Shown here: one piece after another, positions 49,783-58,193 of the stretch | Numbering within the stretch: the stretch's first letter is position 1 | Layout: every line of letters begins with the position of its first letter | Assembly (NCBI GenBank): GCA_035542155.1 | Contig: DATKLX010000077.1 | Span: 1 to 58,193 of the forward strand | Direction of reading: 5' to 3' | Source of the DNA: DATKLX01 sp035542155 | Lineage (GTDB): Bacteria; Chloroflexota; Anaerolineae; Anaerolineales; Anaerolineaceae | DNA: 58,193 nt | The notes under the pieces: model-generated | Seen by the model: only the letters and a program-made list of their open reading frames with translations | What the model was told of the DNA's origin: nothing | The model's database searches: none | Position numbers and translations under genes: made by a program

Positions 49783-50439
49783 TCAGGAATTGGGACTGGA
49801 AGCGGTGGCGGGATCGGGCTGGCAGCAGCGCGTGGGGTCGTCGTCGGAGAGAATCCCGTACAGATACAGGTCAACAAACTGGTCCAGGGACTGCGGGTCG
49901 AAGGTTACACCGCCCAGGGAATTCAGCAGGGTCCCGGTGACGTAATACGAGAAGAACAGGCCCACGAAGGAGCGCATCAGGACCGGGGCGGGGATATTGC
50001 GGGTCTTGCCGGTTTTACCGGCAAACGTCTCCTGCAGCCGGGAGACCTCGGGTAGAAAAAGCTCGAAGAGGATCGGGACGTGCGCGGCCTTGAACTCGAC
50101 CACCTCGATCAGAATCAGGTTGAGGAGGTCAGGGCGCGCGCGCAGCGACTGGACCATGTCTCGCGCCGCGTTGCGAATCATCGCGGCGTAGGTGTCGCCC
50201 TGGGCGTTGAGGATCTTGGGAAAAATCTCGTAGAAAGGGTGCCTGGCCCTGAGGATCTCCTTCCACAGGTCTTCTTTGGCGGGGAAGTGGTTGTAGATGG
50301 CCCCCACGGTCAGGTTCGCGCGCTGGCTGATCTCGCGCATTGAGGTGGCGTGATAGCCCTGTTCCAGGAAGAGGGAATAAGCGGCTTCGATCACCCGGGA
50401 GCGGGTTTCTTCGCTCTTTTCGCGAGATGACTTGGGCAA
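49783..50439 (-). CDS. TetR family transcriptional repressor
   Basis: A 218-residue regulator that heads the exporter operon and probably controls it. The N-terminal helix-turn-helix is complete: ETRSRVIEAAYSLFLEQGYHATS, then MREISQRANLTVGAIYNHFPAKEDLW. The rest is the ligand-binding part, ending in a poorly ordered tail with CCQPDPATASSP. The start is a TTG at 50439, preceded by AGGAG at eight bases. A 24-bp dyad overlaps its promoter, consistent with autoregulation. The ligand is unknown. Confidence 0.93.
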   Translation of the reverse strand: MPKSSREKSEETRSRVIEAAYSLFLEQGYHATSMREISQRANLTVGAIYNHFPAKEDLWKEILRARHPFYEIFPKILNAQGDTYAAMIRNAARDMVQSLRARPDLLNLILIEVVEFKAAHVPILFELFLPEVSRLQETFAGKTGKTRNIPAPVLMRSFVGLFFSYYVTGTLLNSLGGVTFDPQSLDQFVDLYLYGILSDDDPTRCCQPDPATASSPNS

Positions 50440-50457
50440 AGAGCAGTCTCCTATATA

Positions 50458-50506
50458 AATATCGAATGTTCATTATTTATTATAACGAAAAGAAAGAAAA
50501 AAGCAA
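50458..50506 (-). promoter_or_regulatory. Promoter and TetR operator of the exporter operon
   Basis: On the minus strand TTGCTT (50506-50501), 16 bases, then TATAAT (50484-50479) form the promoter. Just downstream, a symmetric 24-bp dyad (50458-50481) has outer arms AATA/TATT and inner arms AATG/CATT around a two-base centre. It spans the start point, as expected for a TetR-family operator. Confidence 0.7.
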
Positions 50507-50532
50507 GAAGATTGAGAAAAGAGAGCTGGGGG

Positions 50533-51342
50533 TCAGGCCGCTCTCTGCTCTCTCTCCACCTCTTTTCGCACCGCTCCGCAGCGCGGGCAGATTCCCCGCT
50601 CGCAAAGCAGGGCGAGTGGATCCGCGGCGATGGCTGCCTGGACAGCCGGGATCAGCACGGAGAGCGCGACCGCGGTCACCCGCGCGTCGCAGACCTGGAT
50701 CTCTCTGGCCTGGCCTTCCAGGCGCGGGGCGATGGCCTGGAAGCCGTCCGAGCAGCCGGGGAAGCCGGGGCATTCACGCACCCCTTCCGGGGTGAGCGCC
50801 CAGCGGGTGAACTGTTTCCTCCCGACCAGTTTTTCACCGTAATGGATGCTGGTGTTGACCGTATGATCGACTCCCAGGAGAAGCACCCAGCCATCCCGTT
50901 CCAGCAGCGCGCCGATAGGGGCCAGCGGTTCGGCCAGAGTCTGGGTCTCGAGAATCGGGGCAGCATGGATCCCCGTCATGGAAAGGATCGGGTGGGAGGA
51001 TCGCCCGGCTCTCGGCTGGCGGCGGATCGTTTCGGGGACGATGCCCATCAGCGGGTCCACGGGCATATCCGCGGTAAAAAACTCGGCCATCTTGTTCAAA
51101 TCGGCGCCGCTGCCGTAGAGGATGCCGTTGTCTTCCGGGCCGGTTTCGGGGATTAGCATGGTCTTATAGGTGAATGCCGGGGCAAGGAGCGTATCCCAGG
51201 AGGCGAGAAGCGCGCCAACCAGGGTTTCTGCCCCCCCGCGAACCTCGCCAAATGTGGAAAGGGAAGCGTGAACCAGAACGGGCCGGGAACGGTCGATCCC
51301 CAGCCGTCGAAATGCGCTGATCAAATCGCGGTATGCAGTCAT
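50533..51342 (-). CDS. AAC(3) family N-acetyltransferase
   Basis: A 269-residue acetyl-CoA-dependent transferase of the aminoglycoside 3-N-acetyltransferase (YokD) fold. Motifs: RPVLVHASLSTFGEVRGGAETLVGALL, LLAPAFTYK, SSHPILSMTGIHA and LLLGVDHTVNTSIHYGE, the last holding the conserved His and NTS-H motif. The C-terminus has a cysteine cluster (LLCERGICPRCG) that could bind a metal. The start overlaps the SDR stop by one base (TGATG). Membership of the family does not prove aminoglycoside resistance; many members have unknown natural substrates. Confidence 0.9.
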   Translation of the reverse strand: MTAYRDLISAFRRLGIDRSRPVLVHASLSTFGEVRGGAETLVGALLASWDTLLAPAFTYKTMLIPETGPEDNGILYGSGADLNKMAEFFTADMPVDPLMGIVPETIRRQPRAGRSSHPILSMTGIHAAPILETQTLAEPLAPIGALLERDGWVLLLGVDHTVNTSIHYGEKLVGRKQFTRWALTPEGVRECPGFPGCSDGFQAIAPRLEGQAREIQVCDARVTAVALSVLIPAVQAAIAADPLALLCERGICPRCGAVRKEVEREQRAA

Positions 51343-51995
51343 CAGTCCTCGGTTGCAGCAATACATCTATCTACGAGTTGAGCGGCGACCGCATCGCAGT
51401 CGGCGTCCTCGGCCGGGAAGGTGCAGTCGACAATGATATTATACGCCCCAAGCTCGCGAGCGGCCGCTCGCGAGAGTGCTGCAAGGCCTCCCTTGCTGGC
51501 CAGATACGCTGCGGATTGCACGGGAAGGTCCGCGAACGGGAAATCGGGCAGGCCGGCAGCCGCGGCGACGTTCAGGATGACTCCACCCTGCCCGCGGTCG
51601 ATCATCATCCGCCCGACGGATTGGATGAGGTAGAACGGCCCGCTCAGGTTGACTTCCAGAGTGCGGTTCCAGTCCCATTCGTCCAGGGTGAGGATCGATT
51701 GGCGGGGATGGACGCCGGCATTGTTGATGAGGATATCAATCTGGCCGAAATCATCGATCACAGCCTCGATCAATGCCTGGACGGCCATTTTCTTGGCCAC
51801 GTCCTCCAGGTAAGGTCGAGCCTGTCCGCCGGTCGCCGTGCAGGCCGCCAGGGTCTGGTCGAGGTTGACCGGGGTGAGATCGTTGGCCGCCACGCGTGCT
51901 CCTTGAGCGGCAAACGCCAGCGCCGCCGCACGCCCCACCCCGCGCCCCGCGCCGGTGATCAAAACCACTTTGTCGATGAGCGAGTCTTCTGGCAT
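51342..51995 (-). CDS. Short, atypical SDR family oxidoreductase
   Basis: A 217-residue Rossmann protein of the short-chain dehydrogenase/reductase family. The cofactor motif VVLITGAGRGVGRAAALAFA, the NNAG motif (INNAGVHP) and YxxxK (AAYLASKGG) are present. The usual catalytic Ser is not: where NISS is expected the sequence reads NVAAAAG. The C-terminus is also shorter than the normal ~250 residues and ends soon after NIIVDCTFP. Catalysis may be weak or lost. Translation starts within the M23 gene (37-base overlap), so the two are coupled. Confidence 0.88.
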   Translation of the reverse strand: MPEDSLIDKVVLITGAGRGVGRAAALAFAAQGARVAANDLTPVNLDQTLAACTATGGQARPYLEDVAKKMAVQALIEAVIDDFGQIDILINNAGVHPRQSILTLDEWDWNRTLEVNLSGPFYLIQSVGRMMIDRGQGGVILNVAAAAGLPDFPFADLPVQSAAYLASKGGLAALSRAAARELGAYNIIVDCTFPAEDADCDAVAAQLVDRCIAATED

Positions 51996-52705
51996 ACCGG
52001 CACCACGTCGCGGTTCTGGGAGCCGTTGAGAGGCAGACCAAAATACGGGCTGGGATCGAGCGTGTTGGCGATATCCAGCTCGTTGCGGTACTTCCCCTGG
52101 CCGTCGTCGAGCACGATCGAGAAATGGAGATGGACGCCGACCGGAGCGGATGGATCGCCCGAGAAATTGCCCTGGTAGCCGAGTAACTGGCCGGCCTGGA
52201 CGGAAACCTCGCTGGTCCCTGGTGGAAAATCGGGTGCGATATAGGAATTCTCGCCGGAAGAGTCGGCCATGTGGGTGTAATAGGTCCAGATCTGGAGGCC
52301 AGGGTGGAGCGGGTCGTCCGGCACGCGGACGATCAGGCTGGATTTCCAGTTGGACAGGCGGGTGAGGAAGCCCGGGTAGGCGGCGTAGATTGGGGTGAGG
52401 CCGGGGCCGGTCCCGCCAAAGATATCCAATCCCTGGTGGCGCTTGCCGATCTGGAACGAGTCGTCCCACAGGTAGCCGATCAGGCCGCTGGTGGGCAGGG
52501 AAAAGGGCGCGCCCGGGTCGCAGCGTTCCAGGGCCTTGACCGCCCACTCGGGGTGATCCTGTGGGGCGCGCAGCCAATCGAGGAGGATGCGGGTGCGAGT
52601 GGCCGAAAGACCAAAATGCCGGTAGGCGAGGTATCCGCCCGCGACAGCGACCAGGACTGCTGCCGCAGCCCCAACGATCAAAAGCGTCCGTGTTTTGGGG
52701 GCCAT
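51959..52705 (-). CDS. M23 family metallopeptidase, membrane-anchored
   Basis: A 248-residue protein with an N-terminal hydrophobic anchor (TLLIVGAAAAVLVAVAGGYLAY) and an outside LytM/M23 domain. The zinc motif HxxxD is in KRHQGLDIFGG (His near 90) and HxH in VGVHLHFSI (near 193). The catalytic-site histidine is in YYTHMADSSG. All metal ligands appear intact, so peptidoglycan endopeptidase activity is plausible, although the insert between the motifs is long. The start at 52705 is 14 bases after the kinase stop. The preceding TTG would add six residues. Confidence 0.9.
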   Translation of the reverse strand: MAPKTRTLLIVGAAAAVLVAVAGGYLAYRHFGLSATRTRILLDWLRAPQDHPEWAVKALERCDPGAPFSLPTSGLIGYLWDDSFQIGKRHQGLDIFGGTGPGLTPIYAAYPGFLTRLSNWKSSLIVRVPDDPLHPGLQIWTYYTHMADSSGENSYIAPDFPPGTSEVSVQAGQLLGYQGNFSGDPSAPVGVHLHFSIVLDDGQGKYRNELDIANTLDPSPYFGLPLNGSQNRDVVPVCQKTRSSTKWF

Positions 52706-52719
52706 GCCCGAATTATAAA

Positions 52720-55700
52720 TCAATTCCTGGCCAGCGGAATGATGGCGCGCACCAGCAACCCCTGCCCCGGCGCGCTCACCAGCTCCAGCCTGCCTTCAAC
52801 GAACTGGATCCTTTCCTGCATCCCCACCAGGCCCAGGTGACCTTGCCTGGCCAGGGTGAGCCATTCGCCGGGCATTTCAAAGCCAACCCCATTGTCGCGG
52901 ATCTCCAGGATCGCCTGGCGCTCTGTTTTCAAGAACTTCACCTCGATCTGCGTGGCCCTGGAATGCCGGGCTGCGTTGTTAAGGCTCTCCTGGTAGATGT
53001 GGAAGAGGGTAACCCGGATATCCTCGGGCAGGATTTCGTCGTTCTCCTGGTGCGCCTCGAAGTGGATCTCCAATTCGGGATGCCTTTCCTGGTAGGTCTC
53101 GAGGTGCGAGCGGATGGTGCTTTCCAGCCCCATTTTGGCCAGGATTGGCGGGCGCAGCTCCATGGCATAGGCGCGCAGCTCGGTCACCTGTTTGTGGATG
53201 GTCGTCTTCACTTCCTCGATTTCTTTCAGGATTTCAGGAGCCAGCGGCTCCATCAGCAGGCCGTGGAGGAGATAGGTGGCGGCGATCAGCTCCTGGATGG
53301 GGCCATCGTGCAGGTCGCGGGCAATTTGCACCCGCTCCTGCTCGCGCTGTTCGATCAGGCGCCGTTTGATCTCCAGGTCCACCGCCAGCCTGCGGTTCTC
53401 CGCTTCGGCCCGGACGCGCTCGGTAACGTCGATAAAGAGGACCGCGAACTGGCCGTGCTGGGGGCTGAACGCGATCACTTCAAAATATTTACCCAGCTCG
53501 CCAGAATAATTGCGAAATTGGGCCGGTTCGCCGGTCAGGGCTACCTGGCCGTAGATCTCGATCCAATAGCGTTCCGTGCCTGGCAGCACCTCGAGAACGG
53601 TGCGACCCAAGACTTTCTCTTTCGAGAGCCCGGTGAGCTGTTCGAAGGCAGGGTTCACTTCCAGGAAACGGTAATCCACGGGCTGCCCGGCGGCGTCGCA
53701 GATGATGTCGTGCAGGGCAAAGCCCTCGGTCATCCCCTCGAACAGGCTGCGGTAGCGTCTTTCACTGAGCGCCAGGGCTTCTTCCGCCTGCGCGCGAGCG
53801 GCGCGCAGCCGCAGGTCGCTGATCCCATAAGACAGATCGCTGGCCAGGTCAGCAAGCAGCTTCGTTTCCTCGGCGGTAAAAGCATCCGGTTGGCGCGAAT
53901 AGATCGTGATAGCACCAAAGGCTTTGCCGCTTGAAATTGAATGCAGGGGGAGAACCAGAGAGGAGGCGTACCCCCGTTTGAGGGCTTCGGCTCGCCACGG
54001 CTCAAACAAGGGATCGGTGAGCATATTGCGGCATATGACCGGCTTCCCGGTGCGGATCGCTGTCCCGGTCGGGCCGCGGCCCCGCTCTGTATCCGCCCAG
54101 GTGATCCCCAATGTTTCGAGATAGCCGGCTTCAAAACCAGCATAGGAAACTGGCCGGACGGTTTTGGCCTCGTCTTCTTCGGCCAGGCCAATCCAGACCA
54201 TGACGTGCCCGCAGTCCTCGGTGATGATCTGACAGACTTCCTGCAGATAGCTGGCTTCATCCCTGGCGTAGAGCATCGCCTGGCTGCTGCGCGTGTGGGC
54301 CAGCAGGGTGCGGTTCAGCTTCTGGACTTCTTCTTCACGGGCCTTGCGTTCGGTGATATCGTGGGCCAGGCCGATCACGCCGATCACATTGCCGGCAGTA
54401 TCCCGGTAGGGAGTTTTCACCGAGAGATAGACGTGCTCTTTCCCGGCAACGCTCACCCGCTCTTCGATGGCCTGGGTCTGGCCGCTCTCCATGACCTTGC
54501 GGTCGTTCTCGATGATCGCCTGGCCAATTTCCAGGTCTTCGAAGTGTTCCAGGTCGTTTTTGCCGAGCACCTCTTCGCGCGGCTTGCCGATCAGCTCGAG
54601 GGTGGCCCGGTTGGCGAGCATGATCCGGCTGTCACGATCCTTCAGGAAAACTGGATCGGGAGTCTCTTCAAGGATGGCGTTTAGCAACGCCTGGCTTTCT
54701 TGCACCACTGCTTCGGCCTTCCGTTTCTCGCTGACATCGTGGAAGACCATGACGATACCCTGGATCTGCCCGGACTGGTCCACGATCGGCGCGGCGCTGT
54801 CCTCGATGGGGATCTGCTGGCCATGGCGCGTAACCAGGGCTGTATGATTAGCCAGACCAACAATGTGACCCTCTTGAAGAACCTTTGCCACGGGATTCTT
54901 TACTGGCTCCTGAGTCTGTTCGTTGAGGATCATAAAAACCTGGGTTAACGGCAGCCCAGCCGCCTCAATGTTGTTCCACCCGGTCAACTGCTCGGCCACC
55001 GGATTGAGGAAGGTGACTCGACCCTGCGGGTCAGTGGTGATGACCCCGTCGCCGATGCTGGACAGAGTCGTGCGCAGCCATTCTTTTTCGACCAGCAGCT
55101 TTTGTTCGGCCTGTTTGCTCTCGGTAATGTCGCGGCCGACGACCACCGACCCCACAATCGCGCCATCCCCGTCGCGAATGGGCGCGAAGTTATAACTTCC
55201 TGTCCAGCGTTCGCCGGTATCTTTGCGCTGCAATGCGTATTCCGCGTTGGTGACCGTCTCGCCGCGCAACGCTCGTGGAACGGCCCACATCTCGGTGGGA
55301 GCCAGAGCCCCATCGGGGAAAAATACGTTGAGTATGTCGGAGTATTCAGCGAACGTTTTCGCGCATTCCTCTTTGTCCTTGAAGCGATGATACGTGGCGA
55401 AGGCGTCGTTGAAATGGATGAAGTTACCTTGCAGGTCCGAAATGAAAACCGCATCGGCCATGCTGTTCAGGGCCGCCTCCAACCTGTTCTGATACTGTAT
55501 GGCTAATTCCTCTGCCCGCTTTCGCTCGGTAATGTCGCGAATGATGCTCAGATTGATCTTCTCGCCCTCAAAATTGGCCCCCAACGAGCTCACTTCCACC
55601 GGGAAGGTTGATCCGTCTTTGCGACGGTGGATTGTTGCAAAAAGGACCCCCGATGTGTTGGCCTGGGCCATCTGCGCGCCAATTTGATCGCGGGTTTGTT

Positions 55701-57834
55701 CTGCGCGTAGACCGGTAATGCTCAGTTGAAGCAGCTCTTCTCGAGAATACCCGTAAGCAGATTCCGCAGCCCGGTTGGCTTCCAGGATCTGCCCGTCAGA
55801 AAGACGCACAAACAGCGCAATATCCCGGGTATGCTCGAACAGCATCCGGTAACGGTCCAGAAGGACTTCAGCCTGCCTGCGGTTGGTGACATCGCGCCCG
55901 TAGAAATTGGCATAATTTTCGTCGCAGCAGGGGACGACCGAGATGGCATAAAACGAGCCGTTGTCAAAGGGGACATCTTCGACAACCTCGCTGCCCCTGG
56001 CCACAGCCAGATCGAGTAACGGCAGAAACAGTTCCGGTAACGGTTGTCCGATGATCAGCTCCCAACCGGGCAGATTTGCCGCCGGGGAGTTCGCATATAA
56101 AACGATCTTCTGGTTCATCGAAACCCGCGCAACCGGGTTGGGATTTTCTTCGGGGAAGCGCGCCAGGAATTCCGCCTGCCGGTGGGCTTCGATTAGCTGC
56201 GTCTCTAACTGCTTTCGATCGGTGATATCGACTGAAAGCAAGGCTGCTCCGCTGATCTCGTCGTTCTGGCCGTAGAGTGGCTCAGCATAAGTCTCAAAGA
56301 TTCGTTTCCCGGCTCCAGCCGCGGCGACCACTTCCCAATGCGCTGGCTGTCCTGTGGAGATAACATTCTCCAGGACCTGTTGGAGCTTCTCCGTTTCTTG
56401 AGGATCGGTCGACAGCCCCACTTCTTTACCAAGGATATTGCTGGCAGTGAACCCCATCATCGGGTTGTAGACCCAGGTGTAGCGCAGATCGCGGTCCAGG
56501 GTAGCGGCTACCACCGGCATGTTCTTCAGAACCAGGTGGAAGCGCTCCTCGCTCTCGCACCGGGCTTCTTCGGCCTTTACCTGTGCTGAGATATCCTTGT
56601 AGAAGACAGACACTCCGTCCGGTGTCGGGAAAGCCCGGACTTCCACCCACCGGTCGAAGCCGGCATGGTAGGATGTCAGGGTCATGGGTTGCTGCTCCTG
56701 AAGCACCTGTTCGTATAGGCTGATGGTCTTGTTGGATTCCTCATCTGGATAGACAATCCGCACATCCTTGCCGAGAAGCGCTTCGCGACGTGCAGCCAGA
56801 AGACGCTCGGCGTTGGCATTGACATATGTATAGTGCATATCAGCATCGAAGCTCACGAAGGCGTCGGGCATGCTTTCCAGCACGCCGATCAGCCTCCGCT
56901 CGCTCTCGCGCAGGGCCTGGTTGGTCTTCTCTTGCTCGGTGGTATCCCACAATATCACCAAAACGGCGGGCTCGTCCTGCCAGTCGATCCGCCGCGCCTG
57001 GAAGGTGAAAGTGCGCGTGATGCCGATCGAAAGATGCAACTGAATACCGCTAGCCAGAAAGGGTTGGCCAGTTTCCAATGCGTTATGGATCTGGTCAGAA
57101 AACCATTCTCCGCTTTCCGGTGGCCAGATTTTCGCATACGGCTGGCCAACAGGATCCTGGAAGGGGTCGGGGGTAAGGAAACGGTAAGCCGGGTTGACCT
57201 GAACGATGCACAGCTCGGGGCCAGTCACCACCGCGATCGCCCCTGGATCGGCCTCAAAGATTGCATCCAGCAGGGCTTTTTGACGGCGGTTCTCTGCCAG
57301 CACCTGCTCCTGTTCCAGCTCTGCTTTTTTCGTGGACGTGTGATTCATCCAGAAGACCGTGATCCCCTCGGAAGAGGGATACACGCTGACCAGGTACCAC
57401 TGATCTTGAGCCGCCCCTTTCATTTCAAAATGGTATTCAAAATGGTGTGCAGTTCGATCCTGCATGGCCTGGTGGGTATGCTTTTCTAGCGGCGTGCCGA
57501 GCAGTTGGGGGAAGGTGTTCCAAAGGTTTTTGCCGATCAGATCTTCTGATTGGAACATGCTATTTTGAGCGGCACGCTGATTGACAAAGATGATCCGCCA
57601 ATCGCGATCGATGGTCAGCAGCCCATCCGAGATACTGTCTAGCAGCGGGCGGAAAAAATTGCCCATGCCATTCTGGGAGACCGCTTGCCCGCCTATGGAA
57701 AGCTGCTGGAGCAACACAGCAGTATTCCCGAGCTCTTTGAAATCCTGGGCCGACAATTCTGACGCGGAGCGGCTGAGACGATCCGCGATTTCTCGCAGTG
57801 ACGCCACGTCCCGATGGAGTTGGGAATCGTTCAT
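52720..57834 (-). CDS. Giant soluble histidine kinase with ten PAS domains and one GAF
   Basis: A 1704-residue sensor kinase without membrane segments. I count nine PAS domains in tandem (about 40-1168), each ending in a DxT-type C-cap such as DITERKRAEE or DVTNRRQAEV. A GAF domain follows (about 1180-1345), then a tenth PAS (about 1358-1478). Next is a HisKA_3 dimerisation helix with the phospho-accepting His in ARDLHDGPIQ (about 1508). The NarX/LiaS-type ATPase has N box YQESLNNAARHS, G1 DNGVGF and G2 GLVGMQERI. The start at 57834 has GGAG seven bases away; a longer start at 57870 has none. No response regulator is adjacent. The M23, SDR and AAC(3) genes follow closely. Confidence 0.94.
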   Translation of the reverse strand: MNDSQLHRDVASLREIADRLSRSASELSAQDFKELGNTAVLLQQLSIGGQAVSQNGMGNFFRPLLDSISDGLLTIDRDWRIIFVNQRAAQNSMFQSEDLIGKNLWNTFPQLLGTPLEKHTHQAMQDRTAHHFEYHFEMKGAAQDQWYLVSVYPSSEGITVFWMNHTSTKKAELEQEQVLAENRRQKALLDAIFEADPGAIAVVTGPELCIVQVNPAYRFLTPDPFQDPVGQPYAKIWPPESGEWFSDQIHNALETGQPFLASGIQLHLSIGITRTFTFQARRIDWQDEPAVLVILWDTTEQEKTNQALRESERRLIGVLESMPDAFVSFDADMHYTYVNANAERLLAARREALLGKDVRIVYPDEESNKTISLYEQVLQEQQPMTLTSYHAGFDRWVEVRAFPTPDGVSVFYKDISAQVKAEEARCESEERFHLVLKNMPVVAATLDRDLRYTWVYNPMMGFTASNILGKEVGLSTDPQETEKLQQVLENVISTGQPAHWEVVAAAGAGKRIFETYAEPLYGQNDEISGAALLSVDITDRKQLETQLIEAHRQAEFLARFPEENPNPVARVSMNQKIVLYANSPAANLPGWELIIGQPLPELFLPLLDLAVARGSEVVEDVPFDNGSFYAISVVPCCDENYANFYGRDVTNRRQAEVLLDRYRMLFEHTRDIALFVRLSDGQILEANRAAESAYGYSREELLQLSITGLRAEQTRDQIGAQMAQANTSGVLFATIHRRKDGSTFPVEVSSLGANFEGEKINLSIIRDITERKRAEELAIQYQNRLEAALNSMADAVFISDLQGNFIHFNDAFATYHRFKDKEECAKTFAEYSDILNVFFPDGALAPTEMWAVPRALRGETVTNAEYALQRKDTGERWTGSYNFAPIRDGDGAIVGSVVVGRDITESKQAEQKLLVEKEWLRTTLSSIGDGVITTDPQGRVTFLNPVAEQLTGWNNIEAAGLPLTQVFMILNEQTQEPVKNPVAKVLQEGHIVGLANHTALVTRHGQQIPIEDSAAPIVDQSGQIQGIVMVFHDVSEKRKAEAVVQESQALLNAILEETPDPVFLKDRDSRIMLANRATLELIGKPREEVLGKNDLEHFEDLEIGQAIIENDRKVMESGQTQAIEERVSVAGKEHVYLSVKTPYRDTAGNVIGVIGLAHDITERKAREEEVQKLNRTLLAHTRSSQAMLYARDEASYLQEVCQIITEDCGHVMVWIGLAEEDEAKTVRPVSYAGFEAGYLETLGITWADTERGRGPTGTAIRTGKPVICRNMLTDPLFEPWRAEALKRGYASSLVLPLHSISSGKAFGAITIYSRQPDAFTAEETKLLADLASDLSYGISDLRLRAARAQAEEALALSERRYRSLFEGMTEGFALHDIICDAAGQPVDYRFLEVNPAFEQLTGLSKEKVLGRTVLEVLPGTERYWIEIYGQVALTGEPAQFRNYSGELGKYFEVIAFSPQHGQFAVLFIDVTERVRAEAENRRLAVDLEIKRRLIEQREQERVQIARDLHDGPIQELIAATYLLHGLLMEPLAPEILKEIEEVKTTIHKQVTELRAYAMELRPPILAKMGLESTIRSHLETYQERHPELEIHFEAHQENDEILPEDIRVTLFHIYQESLNNAARHSRATQIEVKFLKTERQAILEIRDNGVGFEMPGEWLTLARQGHLGLVGMQERIQFVEGRLELVSAPGQGLLVRAIIPLARN

Positions 57835-57878
57835 GAACTGGCTCCAATCGCTGAATGCTGGAACAAACATATAAAATC

Positions 57879-57897
57879 GCAGGATCTAATATCCTGC
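57879..57897 (-). promoter_or_regulatory. Hairpin in the leader of the PAS kinase gene
   Basis: GCAGGAT (57879-57885) and ATCCTGC (57891-57897) form a perfect 7-bp stem with a five-base loop, about 45 bases before the start codon. A possible -10 (TATAAT, 57994-57989 on the minus strand) lies about 95 bases further upstream. The remaining sequence to 58060 shows nothing recognisable. Confidence 0.4.
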
Positions 57898-58063
57898 CAA
57901 TGATATTGTCTCACTGGGAATTGCCGTAGCAAAGAGACCCCCACATCTCTCCTTCGACCATACTAGATCCCAAAGAAACATGATTTTCATTATAAGGGCA
58001 TCTTCAGAATTGTAGTATAGAGAAGAGTCATGAAAAAAAGACCAGAAATAATATAAGTAGGAC

Positions 58064-58193
58064 TTACGCAAGCGTCATGCGAATTGCCGGTGATTTCAAT
58101 TGTTGACGCAGATAATCGGACAGCAATCCATGTTTGACCTGATAAATCGTTCGTTCCGTTTCATGAGCCACCTGTTTGAGCCGGACCCAGACC
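58064..58193 (-). mobile_element. Partial transposase-like 3' end and IS terminus
   Basis: The frame open from the window edge encodes 42 residues (starting VWVRLKQVAHETERTIYQV, with LLSDYLRQQLKSPAIRMTLA at the end) and stops at 58064. The composition and the TERTIYQ/LSDYLR pattern resemble the C-terminus of DDE transposases. The sequence TAGGACTTACGCAAG at 58058-58072 looks like an IS terminal repeat that overlaps the stop codon, so an insertion sequence probably ends here. The family cannot be named from this fragment. Confidence 0.45.

Noticed and set aside
57886..58071. A 61-codon open frame upstream of the PAS kinase.
   Set aside because: It has no Shine-Dalgarno, spans the likely promoter and hairpin, and its translation has no recognisable pattern.

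Overview
The window looks like a chromosomal segment from a bacterium of the Chloroflexota, most likely class Anaerolineae. This is inferred from family types and has not been confirmed by any search. The pointers are a secreted protein ending in an FLPIVKR tail, orphan '7TM + PDZ' proteins, MEDS-domain proteins, a Wzy_C/TPR ligase, and many short lipoproteins with Thr/Pro-rich linkers. GC content is high over most of the window. The exception is a clearly AT-rich block at about 1.8-14.6 kb. No rRNA, tRNA, CRISPR array or prophage was recognised. A likely transposase 3' end touches the right edge.

Layout. (1) 0.1-17.05 kb, all on the minus strand: a surface-glycan locus. It holds a polyprenyl-phosphate glycosylphosphotransferase, a GT26 enzyme, five further glycosyltransferases, a methyltransferase, a Wzt/Wzm-type ABC exporter, a very large secreted beta-propeller/IPT protein with its own promoter and operator-like palindrome, and an O-antigen-ligase-like protein with TPRs. 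The GC-rich initiating transferase and ligase bracket an AT-rich cassette, and one breakpoint lies inside the GT26 gene. (2) 17.2-22 kb: a DUF1684 protein, an EamA transporter, a PDZ/7TM protein that overlaps it tail-to-tail, a Gfo/Idh/MocA oxidoreductase and an M55 D-aminopeptidase. (3) 22.1-28.3 kb, plus strand: a complete livKHMGF-type uptake operon. It has a long structured leader, a strong hairpin between livK and livH, and a coupled small membrane protein. (4) 28.3-34.7 kb: a secreted lipoprotein, a decayed aminotransferase, a small solitary gene with full promoter and terminator, glycerate 2-kinase, a DHA2-type MFS pump with a leader hairpin, and a GT-C-like membrane protein. (5) 34.8-43.2 kb: MiaB; a run of envelope/extracytoplasmic proteins (C39-like peptidase-TPR, lipoprotein, HEYTH metallopeptidase, SGNH lipoprotein) with a HAD hydrolase; and a PfkB kinase. 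(6) 43.4-50.5 kb, minus strand: a MEDS-degenerate GGDEF protein and a TetR-controlled ABC exporter operon (regulator, permease, two ATPases, two HlyD adaptors). (7) 50.5-57.8 kb, minus strand: a 1704-residue soluble histidine kinase with ten PAS domains and one GAF domain, followed by coupled genes for an M23 peptidase, an atypical SDR and an AAC(3)-family acetyltransferase.

How the parts relate. The locus at the left end should build a glycan on undecaprenyl phosphate, modify it, export it through the ABC transporter and attach it to a surface acceptor; the huge propeller protein is a candidate acceptor or partner. The divergent M55/Gfo-Idh pair and the liv operon share one control region and may belong to one peptide or amino-acid catabolic unit. 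Short heptamer and octamer repeats recur between genes, and a ~48-bp imperfect repeat sits just upstream of two unrelated plus-strand promoters.
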